Notes: generated by a model not told the origin, from the letters alone. 64,000 nt of DNA from Pseudomonas sp. PIC25 (GCF_002286785.1 NZ_MUJY01000148.1:40350-104349); one strand, 5' to 3'. Counted from the stretch's first letter, positions 1-9,199 are shown. Numbers and translations are program-made.

Positions 1-89
1 GCCATCTTCAGCTCGGCGGTGATGTTGAAAACGTAAGGGGGGAGTCGATCGATGCGCGCGAAGCGGCGCGCTGAACGTTGTTCAGCCAT
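1..89 (-). CDS. alaC: Aminotransferase, AlaC-like (N-terminus only)
   Basis: Partial gene running off the left edge on the minus strand; only the first 29 codons are present. They begin MAEQRSARRFARIDRLPP and continue with YVFNITAELKM, which I recognise as the N-terminus of the AlaC/AspC-like class I PLP aminotransferase family (glutamate-pyruvate aminotransferase in E. coli). The ATG at 89-87 is preceded by an AGAGGA ribosome binding site six bases upstream, which fixes the start. The catalytic domain lies outside the window, so the identification rests on a short but distinctive stretch. Confidence 0.75.
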   Translation of the reverse strand, partial: MAEQRSARRFARIDRLPPYVFNITAELKM

Positions 90-237
90 GCTGTCCTCTG
101 ATACGTAAGCGCCCGGAACCGTCCGAGCGACGTCGGCCGCGTGTGCGGCCTGGCAGGAAGATAAGCGCAGCGGCGGAATCTGTCGAGAGGCGGATCGAGT
201 CATCGATGGTGACTCGAACCGCGCCTATGGAGCGGTG

Positions 238-1365
238 TCAGGAGCCAACGACGATGGAGAACTTCTTCGAATAAGTGGAGCCGTTGGCGTCGGTGACCCT
301 GACCATGAAGTCATTCGGTTGCGACGAGACGGCACTGGCAGCCGGTGTGCCGGTGATGCTGCCGTCGCGGTTCAGCGTCAGCCCTGCCGGCGGGTGCCCG
401 CTGACCAAGGACCAGGTTCCGCCACCCATGCCGCCGCGGAAGGAAAGCTGAGTGCTGTAGAGCACATTGGCCTTGGCGTTCGGTAGGGCGGCATTGGTGG
501 TGATGTACAGGCCATCGGCCGGATGGCTGGTCGCCAGGCGATAGAACTTCACCAGCGCACCGTCGGTGCTGCTGTCGCCGTACGTATGCAGGTACGAGCC
601 CGCCTTGAAATAGAACGTCTCGTTATCCCACGACGGGTCCATGACCAGGGTGGCCGGGGTGCCGTTGTTGGCCGAAACCGCGGCTACCGCAGGGTCGCTT
701 CCGTTGCGCGAGACCTTGATCTGATAGGTGAAGGTCTGGCCGAGCTTGACGTCCGAGAGAATGGTGTAGTGCCAGTAGGGCGGACCTTGGACCGGTGTCC
801 CTTGCAGCTTGGTAATGACTTTCCCGGTCTGGGTGGCGAAGTCGTACTTGTAGTAGACCAGTACCAAGGGAGCGGAACCGTATCCATGGACCTGGCCGAC
901 GATGACGGTGCCATCCTTTTGGGGAACCTGCATGATCTTAAGCTGGGCATCCAGGATGGCGGTGCCGAAGCTGTCCCAGTTCACTGCGTTGCTGCTCGGG
1001 TCGATCATCTCGCGCAGTTCCGAGCGAGGGTGCGCGGAGCCACCGGTGGTGGCGCCGTTCAATGGCGCCCACATGGTCATCGCGCCGTCGGCTTCCGTGT
1101 AGAAGTAGGGGCGATTGCTGTAGCCGTTGGGGCCGCTCAGTTTGGCGGGGTAGATGGTCAGGGGTTTTCCGGTGACCCCACCGGTCGAATCGACGGGAAC
1201 GGTGATGCTCCAGTTTTCCAGGGCGAAGTTACCGCCAGGCGGGGTATTGGGACGAAGCTCGGCGTAAGCGTCCGTGCATAGCAGACTGCCCAGTAACGCC
1301 GACTTGGCAATCAAGCCGATCCGCATGGGGCGCTGTGTGGGGATGATTTCGAGAGTATGCGACAT
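238..1365 (-). CDS. Secreted PL7 alginate lyase with C-terminal Ig-like domain
   Basis: 375-residue exported enzyme expected to cleave alginate by beta-elimination. A hydrophobic signal segment ends near residue 35 (AYA). The polysaccharide lyase family 7 signatures are all present: RSELRE at 114-119, QVH at 158-160 and YFKAGSYLH at 252-260, which hold the catalytic Arg, Gln/His and Tyr. Residues from about 283 to 375 form a separate putative Ig-like module (LTLNRDGSITGTP), usually a binding or spacer domain. AAGGA nine bases before the ATG at 1365 supports this start; an internal Met at residue 14 would also give a normal signal peptide. Isolated gene with no alginate biosynthesis genes nearby. 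PAO1 has an equivalent lyase (PA1784, from memory). Confidence 0.88.
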   Translation of the reverse strand: MSHTLEIIPTQRPMRIGLIAKSALLGSLLCTDAYAELRPNTPPGGNFALENWSITVPVDSTGGVTGKPLTIYPAKLSGPNGYSNRPYFYTEADGAMTMWAPLNGATTGGSAHPRSELREMIDPSSNAVNWDSFGTAILDAQLKIMQVPQKDGTVIVGQVHGYGSAPLVLVYYKYDFATQTGKVITKLQGTPVQGPPYWHYTILSDVKLGQTFTYQIKVSRNGSDPAVAAVSANNGTPATLVMDPSWDNETFYFKAGSYLHTYGDSSTDGALVKFYRLATSHPADGLYITTNAALPNAKANVLYSTQLSFRGGMGGGTWSLVSGHPPAGLTLNRDGSITGTPAASAVSSQPNDFMVRVTDANGSTYSKKFSIVVGS

Positions 1366-1671
1366 TGCGTTTAATCCTTGATCCCGGGTTGAGGCAGAGT
1401 TGGGTATGGAGCGGCAAGGTCGGTCCTTGCGCCATCGAAGCCCAGCAATGCAATCCAGTTAACGCTTTGAGGGCAGTCTTGCGGCATCGACGATCCTGAC
1501 GATGCGAGGGGTGCATACTTCACTGCCAAGACAGGGACCGCCGGAAACGGGTTTGGTTCGTACCGTTCGGCCACCTTCAGGCGATATCGATGGAGCGAAT
1601 CATGTCGTTGTGATGGCGATCACGAAGGGCTGCCACTACCGGCTCAACCGGCAGGCAGTGGCGAGTGGCGC
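1366..1671. other. Intergenic region between alginate lyase and nasT
   Basis: 306 bases without a gene. It must hold the promoter of the alginate lyase, but I see no convincing -35/-10 pair. Near the nasT end, 1632-1662 can fold into an interrupted hairpin (GCCACT pairing with AGTGGC, inner CCGG pairs) that may end nasT transcription, although no T-run follows it. Confidence 0.4.
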
Positions 1672-2250
1672 TCATTGGCCGAGCATGTCGTTCATGGCGA
1701 TGATTTGTTCGGCGACCTGGATCAGCTTCTGCTGGCGACTCATGGCCTGACGCCGCATCAGTGTGTAGGCCTCTTCTTCGCTGCAGCTCTTCATGCGCAT
1801 GAGCATGCCCTTGGCCAGCTCGATGCGCTTGCGTTCGGCCAGTTGTTGATCCCGGGCCTGCAACTGGGCGCGCAGGGCCTGGTCGCTTTCGAAGCGGACC
1901 ATGGCCACGTCGAGGATGGGCTTCAGGCGCTGCGCCTGGATGCCTTCGACGATGTAGGCGCTGACCCCGGACTGGATGGCCTGGCGCATGACGTCCGGAT
2001 CGTCGTTGTCGGTGAACATGACGATCGGTCTCGGCTGGTCGCGGGAGACCAGGCAGACCTGTTCCATGACATCCCTTCCCGGGGATTCGGTGTCGATCAG
2101 AATCACGTCCGGGCGGATGGCCTCGACGCGTTCGGGCAGGTCGATGGTCAGCCCGGACTCGTTGATGACATCGAAACCGGCCTCGATCAGCGCGGCCTTC
2201 AGGCGTCCGACCTTCTTGGGTGTGTCGTTGATCAGGAGGATTCGCAACAT
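1672..2250 (-). CDS. nasT: NasT, ANTAR-domain response regulator
   Basis: 192-residue RNA-binding antiterminator that controls nitrate/nitrite assimilation transcripts. The first 125 residues are a response-regulator receiver fold (MLRILLIND start, acidic residues, VILIDTESP). The C-terminal 60 residues are an ANTAR helix bundle (ERKRIELAKGMLM ... EEEAYTLMRRQAM) that recognises leader RNA hairpins. In the known NasS-NasT system, NasS sequesters NasT until nitrate or nitrite releases it. The ATG at 2250 was chosen over an in-frame TTG at 2268; neither has a clear ribosome binding site. nasS ends 19 bases upstream, so the two are probably co-transcribed. Confidence 0.9.
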   Translation of the reverse strand: MLRILLINDTPKKVGRLKAALIEAGFDVINESGLTIDLPERVEAIRPDVILIDTESPGRDVMEQVCLVSRDQPRPIVMFTDNDDPDVMRQAIQSGVSAYIVEGIQAQRLKPILDVAMVRFESDQALRAQLQARDQQLAERKRIELAKGMLMRMKSCSEEEAYTLMRRQAMSRQQKLIQVAEQIIAMNDMLGQ

Positions 2251-2268
2251 GGCAGCGGCCGTCCCCAA

Positions 2269-3489
2269 TCAGAGTGCGAGTGGTCGAGTGGTTTCAGCCA
2301 GTGCGTGCAGTTCAAAGCTGCGCGCATAGCCGGCCGGGTCAGTACCGTCCCAGACCTTGCCGTCGAGCAGCGTGGCGCTGCGCATGGGCGAAGGGGGAAC
2401 TTCCATACCAAGAATATCGGCCGCTTCGCGGTAAAGATCGAGTCGTTGAACCTGATGGGCGATGGCCAGGTAGTCGGGGTCATCCCGGAGCAGGCCCCAG
2501 CGGCGGAATTGCGTCATGAACCAGAGGCCATCCGATAGATAAGGCATGTTGACCGTACCGTCGCCGAAGAAGCGAAGGGCGTGCCGGTCCAGCCAGGCGT
2601 GGCCGACACCATCCTCGTACTGGCCGAGGAAGCGCGGCTGGATGGCCTGCAGGGGCGCGTCGACATAATCGCTGCCACTGAGCAACTGGGCGGTACTGCG
2701 CTTGTTCTCTTCGCTCGAATCGATGAATCGGCTGGCTTCCAGGATGGCGAGAATCAGTGCCCGCGCGGTGTTCGGGTAGGTTTCGACAAAGGCACGGGTG
2801 CAGCCGAGCACCTTTTCCGGGTGATCCGGCCAGATCGATTGGCTGGTGGCCAGGGTGAAGCCCATGCCTTCGGCGATCGCCTGGGCGCCCCAAGGCTCTC
2901 CGGCGCAGAAGCCGTCGATACGCCCGGCCTTTAGGTGGGCAACCATTTGCGAAGGCGGAACCACGACGGTGTTTACGTCGTTCAGTGGATGGATGCCCTG
3001 GCTGGCCAGCCAGTAGTAGAGCCAGAGGGCATGGGTGCCGGTGGGAAAGGTCTGAGCCAGGGTGAGCTTTGCACCGTCTTGGTGCGCATGTTTGACGAGC
3101 GCTTCGGGAGTGGTCACGCCGGCAGCCTGCAGGCGATGGGACAGGCTGATGCTTTGCCCGTTCTGGGCCAGCCCCATGAGCACCGCCATGTCGACCGGTG
3201 GAGTGCCACCAATGCCGAGATGGACGGCGTAGATCAGCCCGTAGAGGCCTTGGGCGGCATCCAGTTCACCGCTGATCAGTTTGTCACGCAGGGTGGCCCA
3301 GGAGGCTTGGCGTTTCAGGTTGAGCGTCAGGCCATAGGGCTGGGCGAAGCCTTGGGTGGCCGCGACGATCAACGAGGCCGAATCGGTGAGGGCCATGAAG
3401 CCCAGATTGATCGCGCTTTTTTCCGGGGCATCGCTGCCGCCGACCCAGGCCAGGCTGTCGCTACGGGGTGCTGCTTGGTCATCCATCAT
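2269..3489 (-). CDS. nasS: NasS, cytoplasmic nitrate/nitrite sensor
   Basis: 406-residue protein of the NrtA/CmpA periplasmic-binding family without a signal peptide, which marks the cytoplasmic sensor NasS rather than a transporter subunit. NrtA-type features include NLGFMALTDSASL near residue 27, LRDKLISGELDAAQ and a CAGEPWG segment. In the established model it binds nitrate or nitrite and then releases NasT to antiterminate the assimilatory operon. It lies directly upstream of nasT on the same strand. No nitrate transporter or nitrite reductase genes are in this window, so the targets lie elsewhere. Confidence 0.9.
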   Translation of the reverse strand: MMDDQAAPRSDSLAWVGGSDAPEKSAINLGFMALTDSASLIVAATQGFAQPYGLTLNLKRQASWATLRDKLISGELDAAQGLYGLIYAVHLGIGGTPPVDMAVLMGLAQNGQSISLSHRLQAAGVTTPEALVKHAHQDGAKLTLAQTFPTGTHALWLYYWLASQGIHPLNDVNTVVVPPSQMVAHLKAGRIDGFCAGEPWGAQAIAEGMGFTLATSQSIWPDHPEKVLGCTRAFVETYPNTARALILAILEASRFIDSSEENKRSTAQLLSGSDYVDAPLQAIQPRFLGQYEDGVGHAWLDRHALRFFGDGTVNMPYLSDGLWFMTQFRRWGLLRDDPDYLAIAHQVQRLDLYREAADILGMEVPPSPMRSATLLDGKVWDGTDPAGYARSFELHALAETTRPLAL

Positions 3490-3685
3490 TGTTTTGTTCC
3501 GTCAGTGAACAAAAAGACGCCGTTCCGGCTGCAGCCTGAAAGTCGCAGCCGAAAACGACGCCATTGTCTATGGACGCTTTCCGCCGTTGGAAAGCGCTCT
3601 GTTGAGACGGAACAAGCAAGCCATATGCCAGTGCCCTGCGATGAGACGCTCTGGCATGGTGTTTCGAAGCGGGTTATTGGCGCGC

Positions 3686-3895
3686 TCAGCGTTCGATGAT
3701 CTGCTTCACCTGGGACTGCGGGATCTGCTGTTTGCGTCCTTCGCTGTCTTCGAATTCCAGCATGCCCGTATCCTCATCCAGTTCCGGCTTGCCATCGCTG
3801 GTAAGCATCTGGCCATCGACGGTGGCGATGATGTAATCGTTGGCACAGCCGGCGAGGCCGAACACGCAGAGGAGGGCGATGATCCAGTGCTTCAT
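3686..3895 (-). CDS. YgdI/YgdR-type small lipoprotein
   Basis: 69-residue lipoprotein. A 13-residue hydrophobic leader is followed by the lipobox LAGC (Cys17), and the mature part begins ANDYIIATVDGQML, typical of the YgdI/YgdR (DUF903) family, a small beta-barrel fold of unknown function. A good GGAG ribosome binding site precedes the ATG at 3895; longer in-frame starts upstream are not supported. It is monocistronic, between nasS and acnB on the same strand. Probably anchored in the outer membrane, because residue +2 is Ala rather than Asp. Confidence 0.85.
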   Translation of the reverse strand: MKHWIIALLCVFGLAGCANDYIIATVDGQMLTSDGKPELDEDTGMLEFEDSEGRKQQIPQSQVKQIIER

Positions 3896-3987
3896 GGGAA
3901 GGGGCTCCTGCCGTCGATACGGCCACGACATGCAGCCGTCTTTCTGGAACATAGCCGCTTCCGCTGCACCCGCAAGGACAGGAAAAG

Positions 3988-4020
3988 AAAAAGCCCCGCA
4001 CAGGGCGGGGCTCCTTCTTG
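3988..4020 (-). terminator. Rho-independent terminator of acnB
   Basis: AGCCCCGCCC and GGGCGGGGCT arms separated by a short loop, followed on the minus strand by a T-rich tract (CTTTTTC). It begins only 13 bases after the acnB stop codon. Confidence 0.9.
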
Positions 4021-4032
4021 CCAGCGGAAAAA

Positions 4033-6642
4033 TCAGGCCTGGACGACCGGAATCTTCGCGTTGGCGGCTGCTTCCTTGTACTCGGCGATCTGGTCGAAGC
4101 TCAGATAGCGGTAGACGTCGGCAGCCATGCTGTCGATGTCCTTGGCGTACTGCATGTACTCTTCGACGGTCGGCAGTTTGCCGAGGATCGAGGCAACTGC
4201 CGCCAGTTCGGCAGAGGCCAGGTACACGTTGGTCGCATCGCCCAGACGGTTCGGGAAGTTACGGGTGGAGGTGGAGACCACGGTGGAACCGGTCTGCACG
4301 CGCGCCTGGTTACCCATGCACAGCGAACAACCCGGCATTTCCATGCGCGCGCCAGCCTTGCCGTAGATGCCGTAGTAGCCTTCTTCGGTCAGCTGGTGAG
4401 CGTCCATCTTGGTCGGCGGAGCCAGCCACAGGCGGGTCGGGATGCCACCCTTGACCTTGTCCAGCAGCTTGCCGGCAGCGCGGAAGTGGCCGATGTTGGT
4501 CATGCAGGAACCGATGAACACCTCGTCGATCTTGTCGCCGGCCACGGTGGACAGCAGGCGGGCGTCGTCCGGATCGTTCGGGGCGCAGAGTACTGGCTCC
4601 TTCACATCGGCCAGGTCGATTTCGATGACGGCGGCGTATTCGGCGTCCTTGTCGGCTTCCAGCAGTTGCGGGTTGGCCAGCCAGGCTTCCATCGCCTGGG
4701 CACGACGCTCCAGGGTGCGGGCATCGCCATAGCCTTCGCCGATCATCCAGCGCAGCAGGGTGATGTTGGAGTTCAGGTACTCGGCGATGGACTCTTCCGG
4801 CAGCTTGATGGTGCAACCGGCGGCCGAACGCTCGGCGGAGGCGTCGGACAGTTCGAACGCCTGCTCGACGGTCAGGTCGTTGAGGCCTTCGATCTCGAGG
4901 ATGCGGCCGGAGAAGATGTTCTTCTTGCCTTTCTTCTCGACGGTCAGCAGGCCCTGCTGGATCGCGTAGTAAGGGATGGCATGCACTAGGTCACGCAGGG
5001 TGATGCCGGGCTGCATCTTGCCCTTGAAGCGCACCAGCACGGATTCCGGCATGTCCAGCGGCATCACGCCGGTGGCAGCGGCGAAGGCTACCAGGCCGGA
5101 ACCGGCCGGGAAGGAAATACCGATCGGGAAGCGGGTGTGCGAGTCGCCGCCGGTGCCCACGGTGTCCGGCAGCAGCATGCGGTTCAGCCAGCTGTGGATG
5201 ATGCCGTCGCCCGGACGCAGGGACACGCCGCCACGGGTACGGATGAAATCCGGCAGGGTGTGGTGGGTGGTGACGTCGATGGGCTTCGGGTAGGCCGCGG
5301 TGTGACAGAAGGACTGCATCACCAGGTCGGCGGAGAAGCCCAGGCAGGCCAGGTCTTTCAGCTCGTCGCGGGTCATCGGGCCAGTGGTGTCCTGGGAACC
5401 GACGGTGGTCATCTTCGGCTCGCAGTAAGTGCCCGGGCGCACGCCCTGGCCTTCCGGCAGACCGCAAGCGCGGCCGACCATCTTCTGCGCGAGGGTGAAG
5501 CCCTTGCCGCTGTCGGCCGGCGCTTCCGGCTTCTTGAACAGGGTGGAGGGAGCAAGACCCAGTTCGGCGCGGGCTTTCTCGGTCAGGCCGCGGCCGATGA
5601 TCAGCGGAATACGGCCGCCGGCGCGGACTTCGTCGAGCAGCACGTCGGTTTTCAGCTGGAAGGTGGTGACCAGCTCGTCGCTACCATGACGGCGGACTTC
5701 GCCTTTCATCGGGTAGACGTCGATCACGTCGCCCATGGCCAGGTTGGTGCAGTCGAACTCGATCGGCAGGGCGCCGGCATCTTCCATGGTGTTGTAGAAG
5801 ATCGGGGCGATCTTGGTGCCGAAGCAGAAACCACCGGCGCGCTTGTTCGGCACGTAGGGGATGTCGTCACCGAAGAACCACAGCACCGAGTTGGTGGCGG
5901 ATTTGCGGGAGGAACCGGTGCCGACCACGTCGCCGACGTAGGCGACCGGGTAACCCTTGGCCTTGACCGCTTCGATCTGCTTCAGCGGACCGACGGAGCC
6001 CTGCTGGACTGGCTCGATGCCGTCGCGGGCCATTTTCAGCATGGCCAGGGCGTGCAGGGGGATGTCCGGGCGGGACCAGGCGTCCGGAGCCGGGGACAGG
6101 TCGTCGGTGTTGGTTTCACCCGGCACCTTGAACACGGTCAGGGTGATCTTTTCCGGAACGGCGGGACGGTTGACGAACCACTCGCCATCGGCCCAGGACT
6201 GCATCACGGCCTTGGCGGCGGCGTTGCCTTTCTTGGCGCGCTCGGCGACGTCGTGGAAGGCATCGAACATCAGCAGGGTGTGCTTGAGCTGCTCGGCGGC
6301 GGCAGTGGCCAGCTCGGTGTCGTCCAGCAGTTCTACCAGGGTGGAGATGTTGTAGCCGCCCTGCATGGTGCCCAGCAGTTCGACAGCGCGTTGCTTGCTG
6401 ATCAGCGGGGAGGTGGCTTCGCCCTTGGCGACGGCGGACAGGAAGCCGGCCTTGACGTAGGCGGCTTCGTCGACTCCCGGCGGGACGCGGTTGGTGATCA
6501 GATCGACCAGGAAGGCTTCTTCGCCGGCCGGCGGGTTCTTCAGCAACTCGACCAGGCCTGCGGTTTGTTCGGCGTTCAGCGGCTGGGGCACGACGCCCTG
6601 GGCGGCACGCTCTTCTACGTGTTTGCGATAGGCTTCAAGCAC
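4033..6642 (-). CDS. acnB: Aconitate hydratase B
   Basis: 869-residue aconitase B, which isomerises citrate to isocitrate in the TCA cycle and usually also dehydrates 2-methylisocitrate. Layout follows the family: N-terminal HEAT-like domain (about 1-160), swivelling domain 4 (about 160-380), then the catalytic core. The [4Fe-4S] ligands are Cys713 ([10 protein letters not shown]), Cys772 and Cys775 (GCSLCMGN). The start is GTG at 6642 with GAGGG upstream. Monocistronic, with its own strong terminator; its upstream region contains a large nested palindrome (6764-6902). Loss of the iron-sulfur cluster turns AcnB homologues into RNA-binding regulators, which makes structured elements near the gene worth noting. 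Confidence 0.98.
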   Translation of the reverse strand: MLEAYRKHVEERAAQGVVPQPLNAEQTAGLVELLKNPPAGEEAFLVDLITNRVPPGVDEAAYVKAGFLSAVAKGEATSPLISKQRAVELLGTMQGGYNISTLVELLDDTELATAAAEQLKHTLLMFDAFHDVAERAKKGNAAAKAVMQSWADGEWFVNRPAVPEKITLTVFKVPGETNTDDLSPAPDAWSRPDIPLHALAMLKMARDGIEPVQQGSVGPLKQIEAVKAKGYPVAYVGDVVGTGSSRKSATNSVLWFFGDDIPYVPNKRAGGFCFGTKIAPIFYNTMEDAGALPIEFDCTNLAMGDVIDVYPMKGEVRRHGSDELVTTFQLKTDVLLDEVRAGGRIPLIIGRGLTEKARAELGLAPSTLFKKPEAPADSGKGFTLAQKMVGRACGLPEGQGVRPGTYCEPKMTTVGSQDTTGPMTRDELKDLACLGFSADLVMQSFCHTAAYPKPIDVTTHHTLPDFIRTRGGVSLRPGDGIIHSWLNRMLLPDTVGTGGDSHTRFPIGISFPAGSGLVAFAAATGVMPLDMPESVLVRFKGKMQPGITLRDLVHAIPYYAIQQGLLTVEKKGKKNIFSGRILEIEGLNDLTVEQAFELSDASAERSAAGCTIKLPEESIAEYLNSNITLLRWMIGEGYGDARTLERRAQAMEAWLANPQLLEADKDAEYAAVIEIDLADVKEPVLCAPNDPDDARLLSTVAGDKIDEVFIGSCMTNIGHFRAAGKLLDKVKGGIPTRLWLAPPTKMDAHQLTEEGYYGIYGKAGARMEMPGCSLCMGNQARVQTGSTVVSTSTRNFPNRLGDATNVYLASAELAAVASILGKLPTVEEYMQYAKDIDSMAADVYRYLSFDQIAEYKEAAANAKIPVVQA

Positions 6643-7049
6643 AGTATTACCCTCATCAGTGGTCCCAAAGGGTTGTCCGGGACGCTCATCCTGGAAACCG
6701 CCGAACGCACGCGCTTTCCCGCTTCATGGGCGGATTGGCCGAGGTTTCGGTAGTTTCCATCCAGAAGCTGTTTTCAAAGTTTTACGCCGGCTGGGACGGA
6801 AAGATGAGGGCTGGCGCAGGTATCGAGAGGGGTCGACGGAACCCTGCGCCAATGCTTTCCTGCCGGATAGAACTGTGCTCGTGACGCTTTGAAAACAGCT
6901 TCAAACGGACATTGGCGCCGTAAACGGCGGGCCGATTCTACTGGAATGTGCTGGCAAAGTTAAGCCACGAGCGGGGTGTCCGACGGGGTGACCCGTCTTA
7001 GACAAAGGGCTAAGATGCCGGCCTGTTTCACCCAAGCCATTCTTTTCCC
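6643..7049. other. Intergenic region upstream of acnB
   Basis: 407 bases between the divergent acnB and DUF1289 genes, with no coding sequence I can support. It must hold both promoters. Its dominant feature is the nested inverted repeat at 6764-6902, listed separately. Confidence 0.6.
6764..6902. repeat. 139-bp nested inverted repeat upstream of acnB
   Basis: A perfect 16-bp inverted repeat forms the ends: GAAGCTGTTTTCAAAG at 6764-6779 and CTTTGAAAACAGCTTC at 6887-6902. Inside it are further matched arms in register: GGAAAG 6798-6803 with CTTTCC 6855-6860, and TGGCGCAGG 6812-6820 with CCTGCGCCA 6843-6851. The whole could fold into one long interrupted hairpin. There is no obvious target-site duplication. 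It could be a MITE-like element, a structured RNA, or paired protein-binding sites; sequence alone does not decide. Confidence 0.7.
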
Positions 7050-7526
7050 ATGTCCCAGCAACGCATCAAGACGCCTTGCGTCGGCCTGTGCTCCACCGTT
7101 TACGGCGACTTGGTGTGCCGTGGGTGCAAGCGCTTTCACCATGAGGTGGTGCACTGGAACCTCTACAACGACGAAGAGAAGCGGGCGGTCTGGCTGCGGC
7201 TGGAAAGCCTGCTGGTCCAAGTGATGCAGGCCAAGCTGGAAGTCTTCGATGGCCTGCGGTTGCGCCAGCAGCTGGAGCAGCGTCAGGTACGCTTCGTGCC
7301 CGAGCAGTCGCCGTATTGCTGGGCCTATCAGTTGATCGCCCGTGGCGCTCGGATGATCAGCCAATTGGAGGCATACGGGGTCGCGCTGTTGCCGGAGTTC
7401 CGTGACTGGCCGCTGCCGGACCTGCGCGATGCCATCGATCGTGAATTCTTCATCCTTTCCGAAGCCCATTACGAGCGCTATATCGCTCCCAAGTTTCTGC
7501 GTGACGGCATGGAGATTCGTGTCTAG
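7050..7526 (+). CDS. DUF1289 family protein
   Basis: 158-residue protein of unknown function. The N-terminus carries four cysteines (TPCVGLC at 8-14 and CRGC at 23-26), the pattern of the DUF1289 family, and could hold a metal. The remainder is helical without recognisable catalytic motifs and is longer than the smallest family members. It diverges from acnB and converges on the UspE-like gene, with a shared hairpin at 7534-7557. Confidence 0.8.
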   Translation: MSQQRIKTPCVGLCSTVYGDLVCRGCKRFHHEVVHWNLYNDEEKRAVWLRLESLLVQVMQAKLEVFDGLRLRQQLEQRQVRFVPEQSPYCWAYQLIARGARMISQLEAYGVALLPEFRDWPLPDLRDAIDREFFILSEAHYERYIAPKFLRDGMEIRV

Positions 7527-7533
7527 AAAAACC

Positions 7534-7557
7534 ACCGGGGCGCCTTGGCGCCCCGGT
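7534..7557. terminator. Terminator shared by DUF1289 gene and usp
   Basis: Eleven-base-pair stem ACCGGGGCGCC / GGCGCCCCGGT with a two-base loop. On the minus strand it is followed by GGTTTTTC, so it best serves the usp gene; it may also stop the convergent DUF1289 transcript. Confidence 0.8.
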
Positions 7558-7574
7558 AATACGACCCTTGGCGA

Positions 7575-8444
7575 TCACGCGTGCTGTTGCGCGACCAGCT
7601 CCTCCAAGTGGGCGATGATCTCGTCCGGCTTCAGCACCAGGACATCGCTTTCCAGCGTATCCAGTACCACTTCGGCGGTGTTGCCGATCAGTGCCCCGGA
7701 CAGCCCGGTCCGTGCCACGGTGCCGATGACCGTCACCGCCGCTTGCAACTGATGGGCGATCTGCGGGATCAGCACGTCGGCAGGGCCTTCGACGATATGC
7801 AGGCGCGAGTCGGAAATATCGTATTCGGCCTGGAATGCCCGGCATTGCTCGCGATAGCGCGCCTCGATGGTTTCCTTGAGCTGGAAGGTCGGGTCTGCCG
7901 CCGACAGCATCGGCGCGGGATGAGCGCTGATGACATGCAGTTCGCCTTCGGCCAGGCCGGCGATGTCATAACCGTGGCTGATGATGCTGGCATGCAGGGT
8001 CCGGTGTTCGCCGTCGCTGTTGCCGACATCCACCGCCGCCAGAATGGTACCTCCGCGCCAGGGTTTCTCGGTCTTCACCATCAGTACCGGACCGGGGCAG
8101 TAGCGCAGCAGTTTCCAGTCGTCGGGGGTGAGGAGGGCCTTTTTCAACGGGTTGTCGGGGAAGTGTTGCTTGACCACCAGACCACAGCCTTCGGCCTGCT
8201 GTACGGCGATGATCGTCTGATGCAGGTTCTCGTGCCAGGCCTGCTGGCTGGAAACGGTGAAGCCTTCCTGTTGCAGGCTGGTCGCGACATCGTTGAGGAA
8301 GGCCGAGTGATCGTGCTTCTTGTCGCAAACCAGGAGATGCAGCTGCGACTGGGTCACTCCAGCGATCAGTTTGGCGCGTTTGAGCGCGAGTCCTTCGGTC
8401 TGCCCAGGCTCCATTACCACCAGAATGCTGCGTATCGCTTGCAT
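7575..8444 (-). CDS. UspE-like tandem universal stress protein
   Basis: 289-residue protein with two Usp domains in tandem, an arrangement like E. coli UspE. The C-terminal domain has the nucleotide-loop-like segment GTVARTG...GNTAEVVL. Such proteins help survival in anoxic or stationary-phase stress. The ATG at 8444 has a GGGAGA ribosome binding site; longer in-frame starts upstream lack support. The promoter region holds a perfect Anr/FNR box at 8511-8524 placed about 41 bases before a plausible start point, so strong induction by oxygen limitation is expected. Confidence 0.92.
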   Translation of the reverse strand: MQAIRSILVVMEPGQTEGLALKRAKLIAGVTQSQLHLLVCDKKHDHSAFLNDVATSLQQEGFTVSSQQAWHENLHQTIIAVQQAEGCGLVVKQHFPDNPLKKALLTPDDWKLLRYCPGPVLMVKTEKPWRGGTILAAVDVGNSDGEHRTLHASIISHGYDIAGLAEGELHVISAHPAPMLSAADPTFQLKETIEARYREQCRAFQAEYDISDSRLHIVEGPADVLIPQIAHQLQAAVTVIGTVARTGLSGALIGNTAEVVLDTLESDVLVLKPDEIIAHLEELVAQQHA

Positions 8445-8483
8445 GATCGAATCTCCCTGCGAGTGCTGGTTATGCCTAGCACA

Positions 8484-8489
8484 ACTATA
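8484..8489 (-). promoter_or_regulatory. Likely -10 box of the usp promoter
   Basis: TATAGT read on the minus strand. Transcription from about 8477 would place the centre of the Anr box near -41, the standard class II activator position. Confidence 0.55.
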
Positions 8490-8510
8490 GTTTCGGCCTG
8501 CGATAGGACT

Positions 8511-8524
8511 TTGATATATATCAA
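8511..8524. promoter_or_regulatory. Anr/FNR box
   Basis: TTGATATATATCAA is a perfect match to the Anr/FNR consensus TTGAT-N4-ATCAA. It lies between usp and miaE and is positioned best for activating usp on the minus strand. Confidence 0.9.
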
Positions 8525-8555
8525 GCGCACGGCTGGCCGTACCCGCCGTCATTCG

Positions 8556-8561
8556 TATAAT
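8556..8561 (+). promoter_or_regulatory. Likely -10 box of the miaE promoter
   Basis: TATAAT in the plus orientation, 36 bases before the miaE start codon. The -35 region is poor. Confidence 0.4.
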
Positions 8562-8596
8562 GGCCCGCCCATGCCCTGCCTGCCAGCGTTGACCCC

Positions 8597-9199
8597 ATGC
8601 AATTGTTGCCCGAAATAGAATCTTTCCTGCTGTGTCCAACGCCTGACGCCTGGATCGCCCAGGCCTTGCAGAATCAGGACATCCTGCTGATCGACCACGC
8701 GAACTGCGAGAAAAAGGCCGCGTCGACGGCGCTCAACCTGCTGTTTCGCTACGTGGAAAAGGCCGATCTGCAATACAAGTTGTCACGATTGGCCCGTGAA
8801 GAGCTTCGGCATTTCGAACAGGTCGCGGCGCTGATGACGAAGCGGGGGATCGCTTATCGGCCGGTCAGCGCGGCGCTATACGCGCAGCGCCTGCGTGGTC
8901 ATGTGCGCTCCAGCGAGCCGGGAAAGCTGGTGGATACTCTGATCGTCGGCGCGTTCATCGAGGCGCGTTCGTGCGAGCGCTTCTTCCGCCTGGCGCCTCA
9001 TCTGGATGAAGAGCTGGCGCAGTTCTACCGCTCGCTGCTCAAGTCCGAGGCGCGGCATTACCAGGATTATCTGAAGATGGCGCAGGTTTATGCGGACGGT
9101 CCGATCGAGGATCGTGTGGCGTTCTTTGCCGAGGTGGAGCGTGACGCCATTCTGATGCCGGATACCGAGTTCCGCTTCCATAGCGGCGCGGCGGCATGA
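8597..9199 (+). CDS. miaE: tRNA 2-methylthio-N6-isopentenyladenosine-37 hydroxylase
   Basis: 200-residue ferritin-like diiron monooxygenase that hydroxylates the isopentenyl group of ms2i6A37 in tRNAs reading UNN codons. Metal-binding helices are visible: EELRHFEQ around residues 68-75, then EARSCERF and SEARHYQDY. The reaction needs O2. It is divergent from the Anr-controlled usp gene and converges on the flotillin-like gene. Length is normal for the family. Confidence 0.93.
   Translation: MQLLPEIESFLLCPTPDAWIAQALQNQDILLIDHANCEKKAASTALNLLFRYVEKADLQYKLSRLAREELRHFEQVAALMTKRGIAYRPVSAALYAQRLRGHVRSSEPGKLVDTLIVGAFIEARSCERFFRLAPHLDEELAQFYRSLLKSEARHYQDYLKMAQVYADGPIEDRVAFFAEVERDAILMPDTEFRFHSGAAA

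Noticed and set aside
5137..6753. 538-codon open frame antisense to acnB
   Set aside because: It lies wholly opposite aconitase B apart from its last bases, is His/Gly/Val rich as expected for a GC-rich shadow frame, and has no ribosome binding site.
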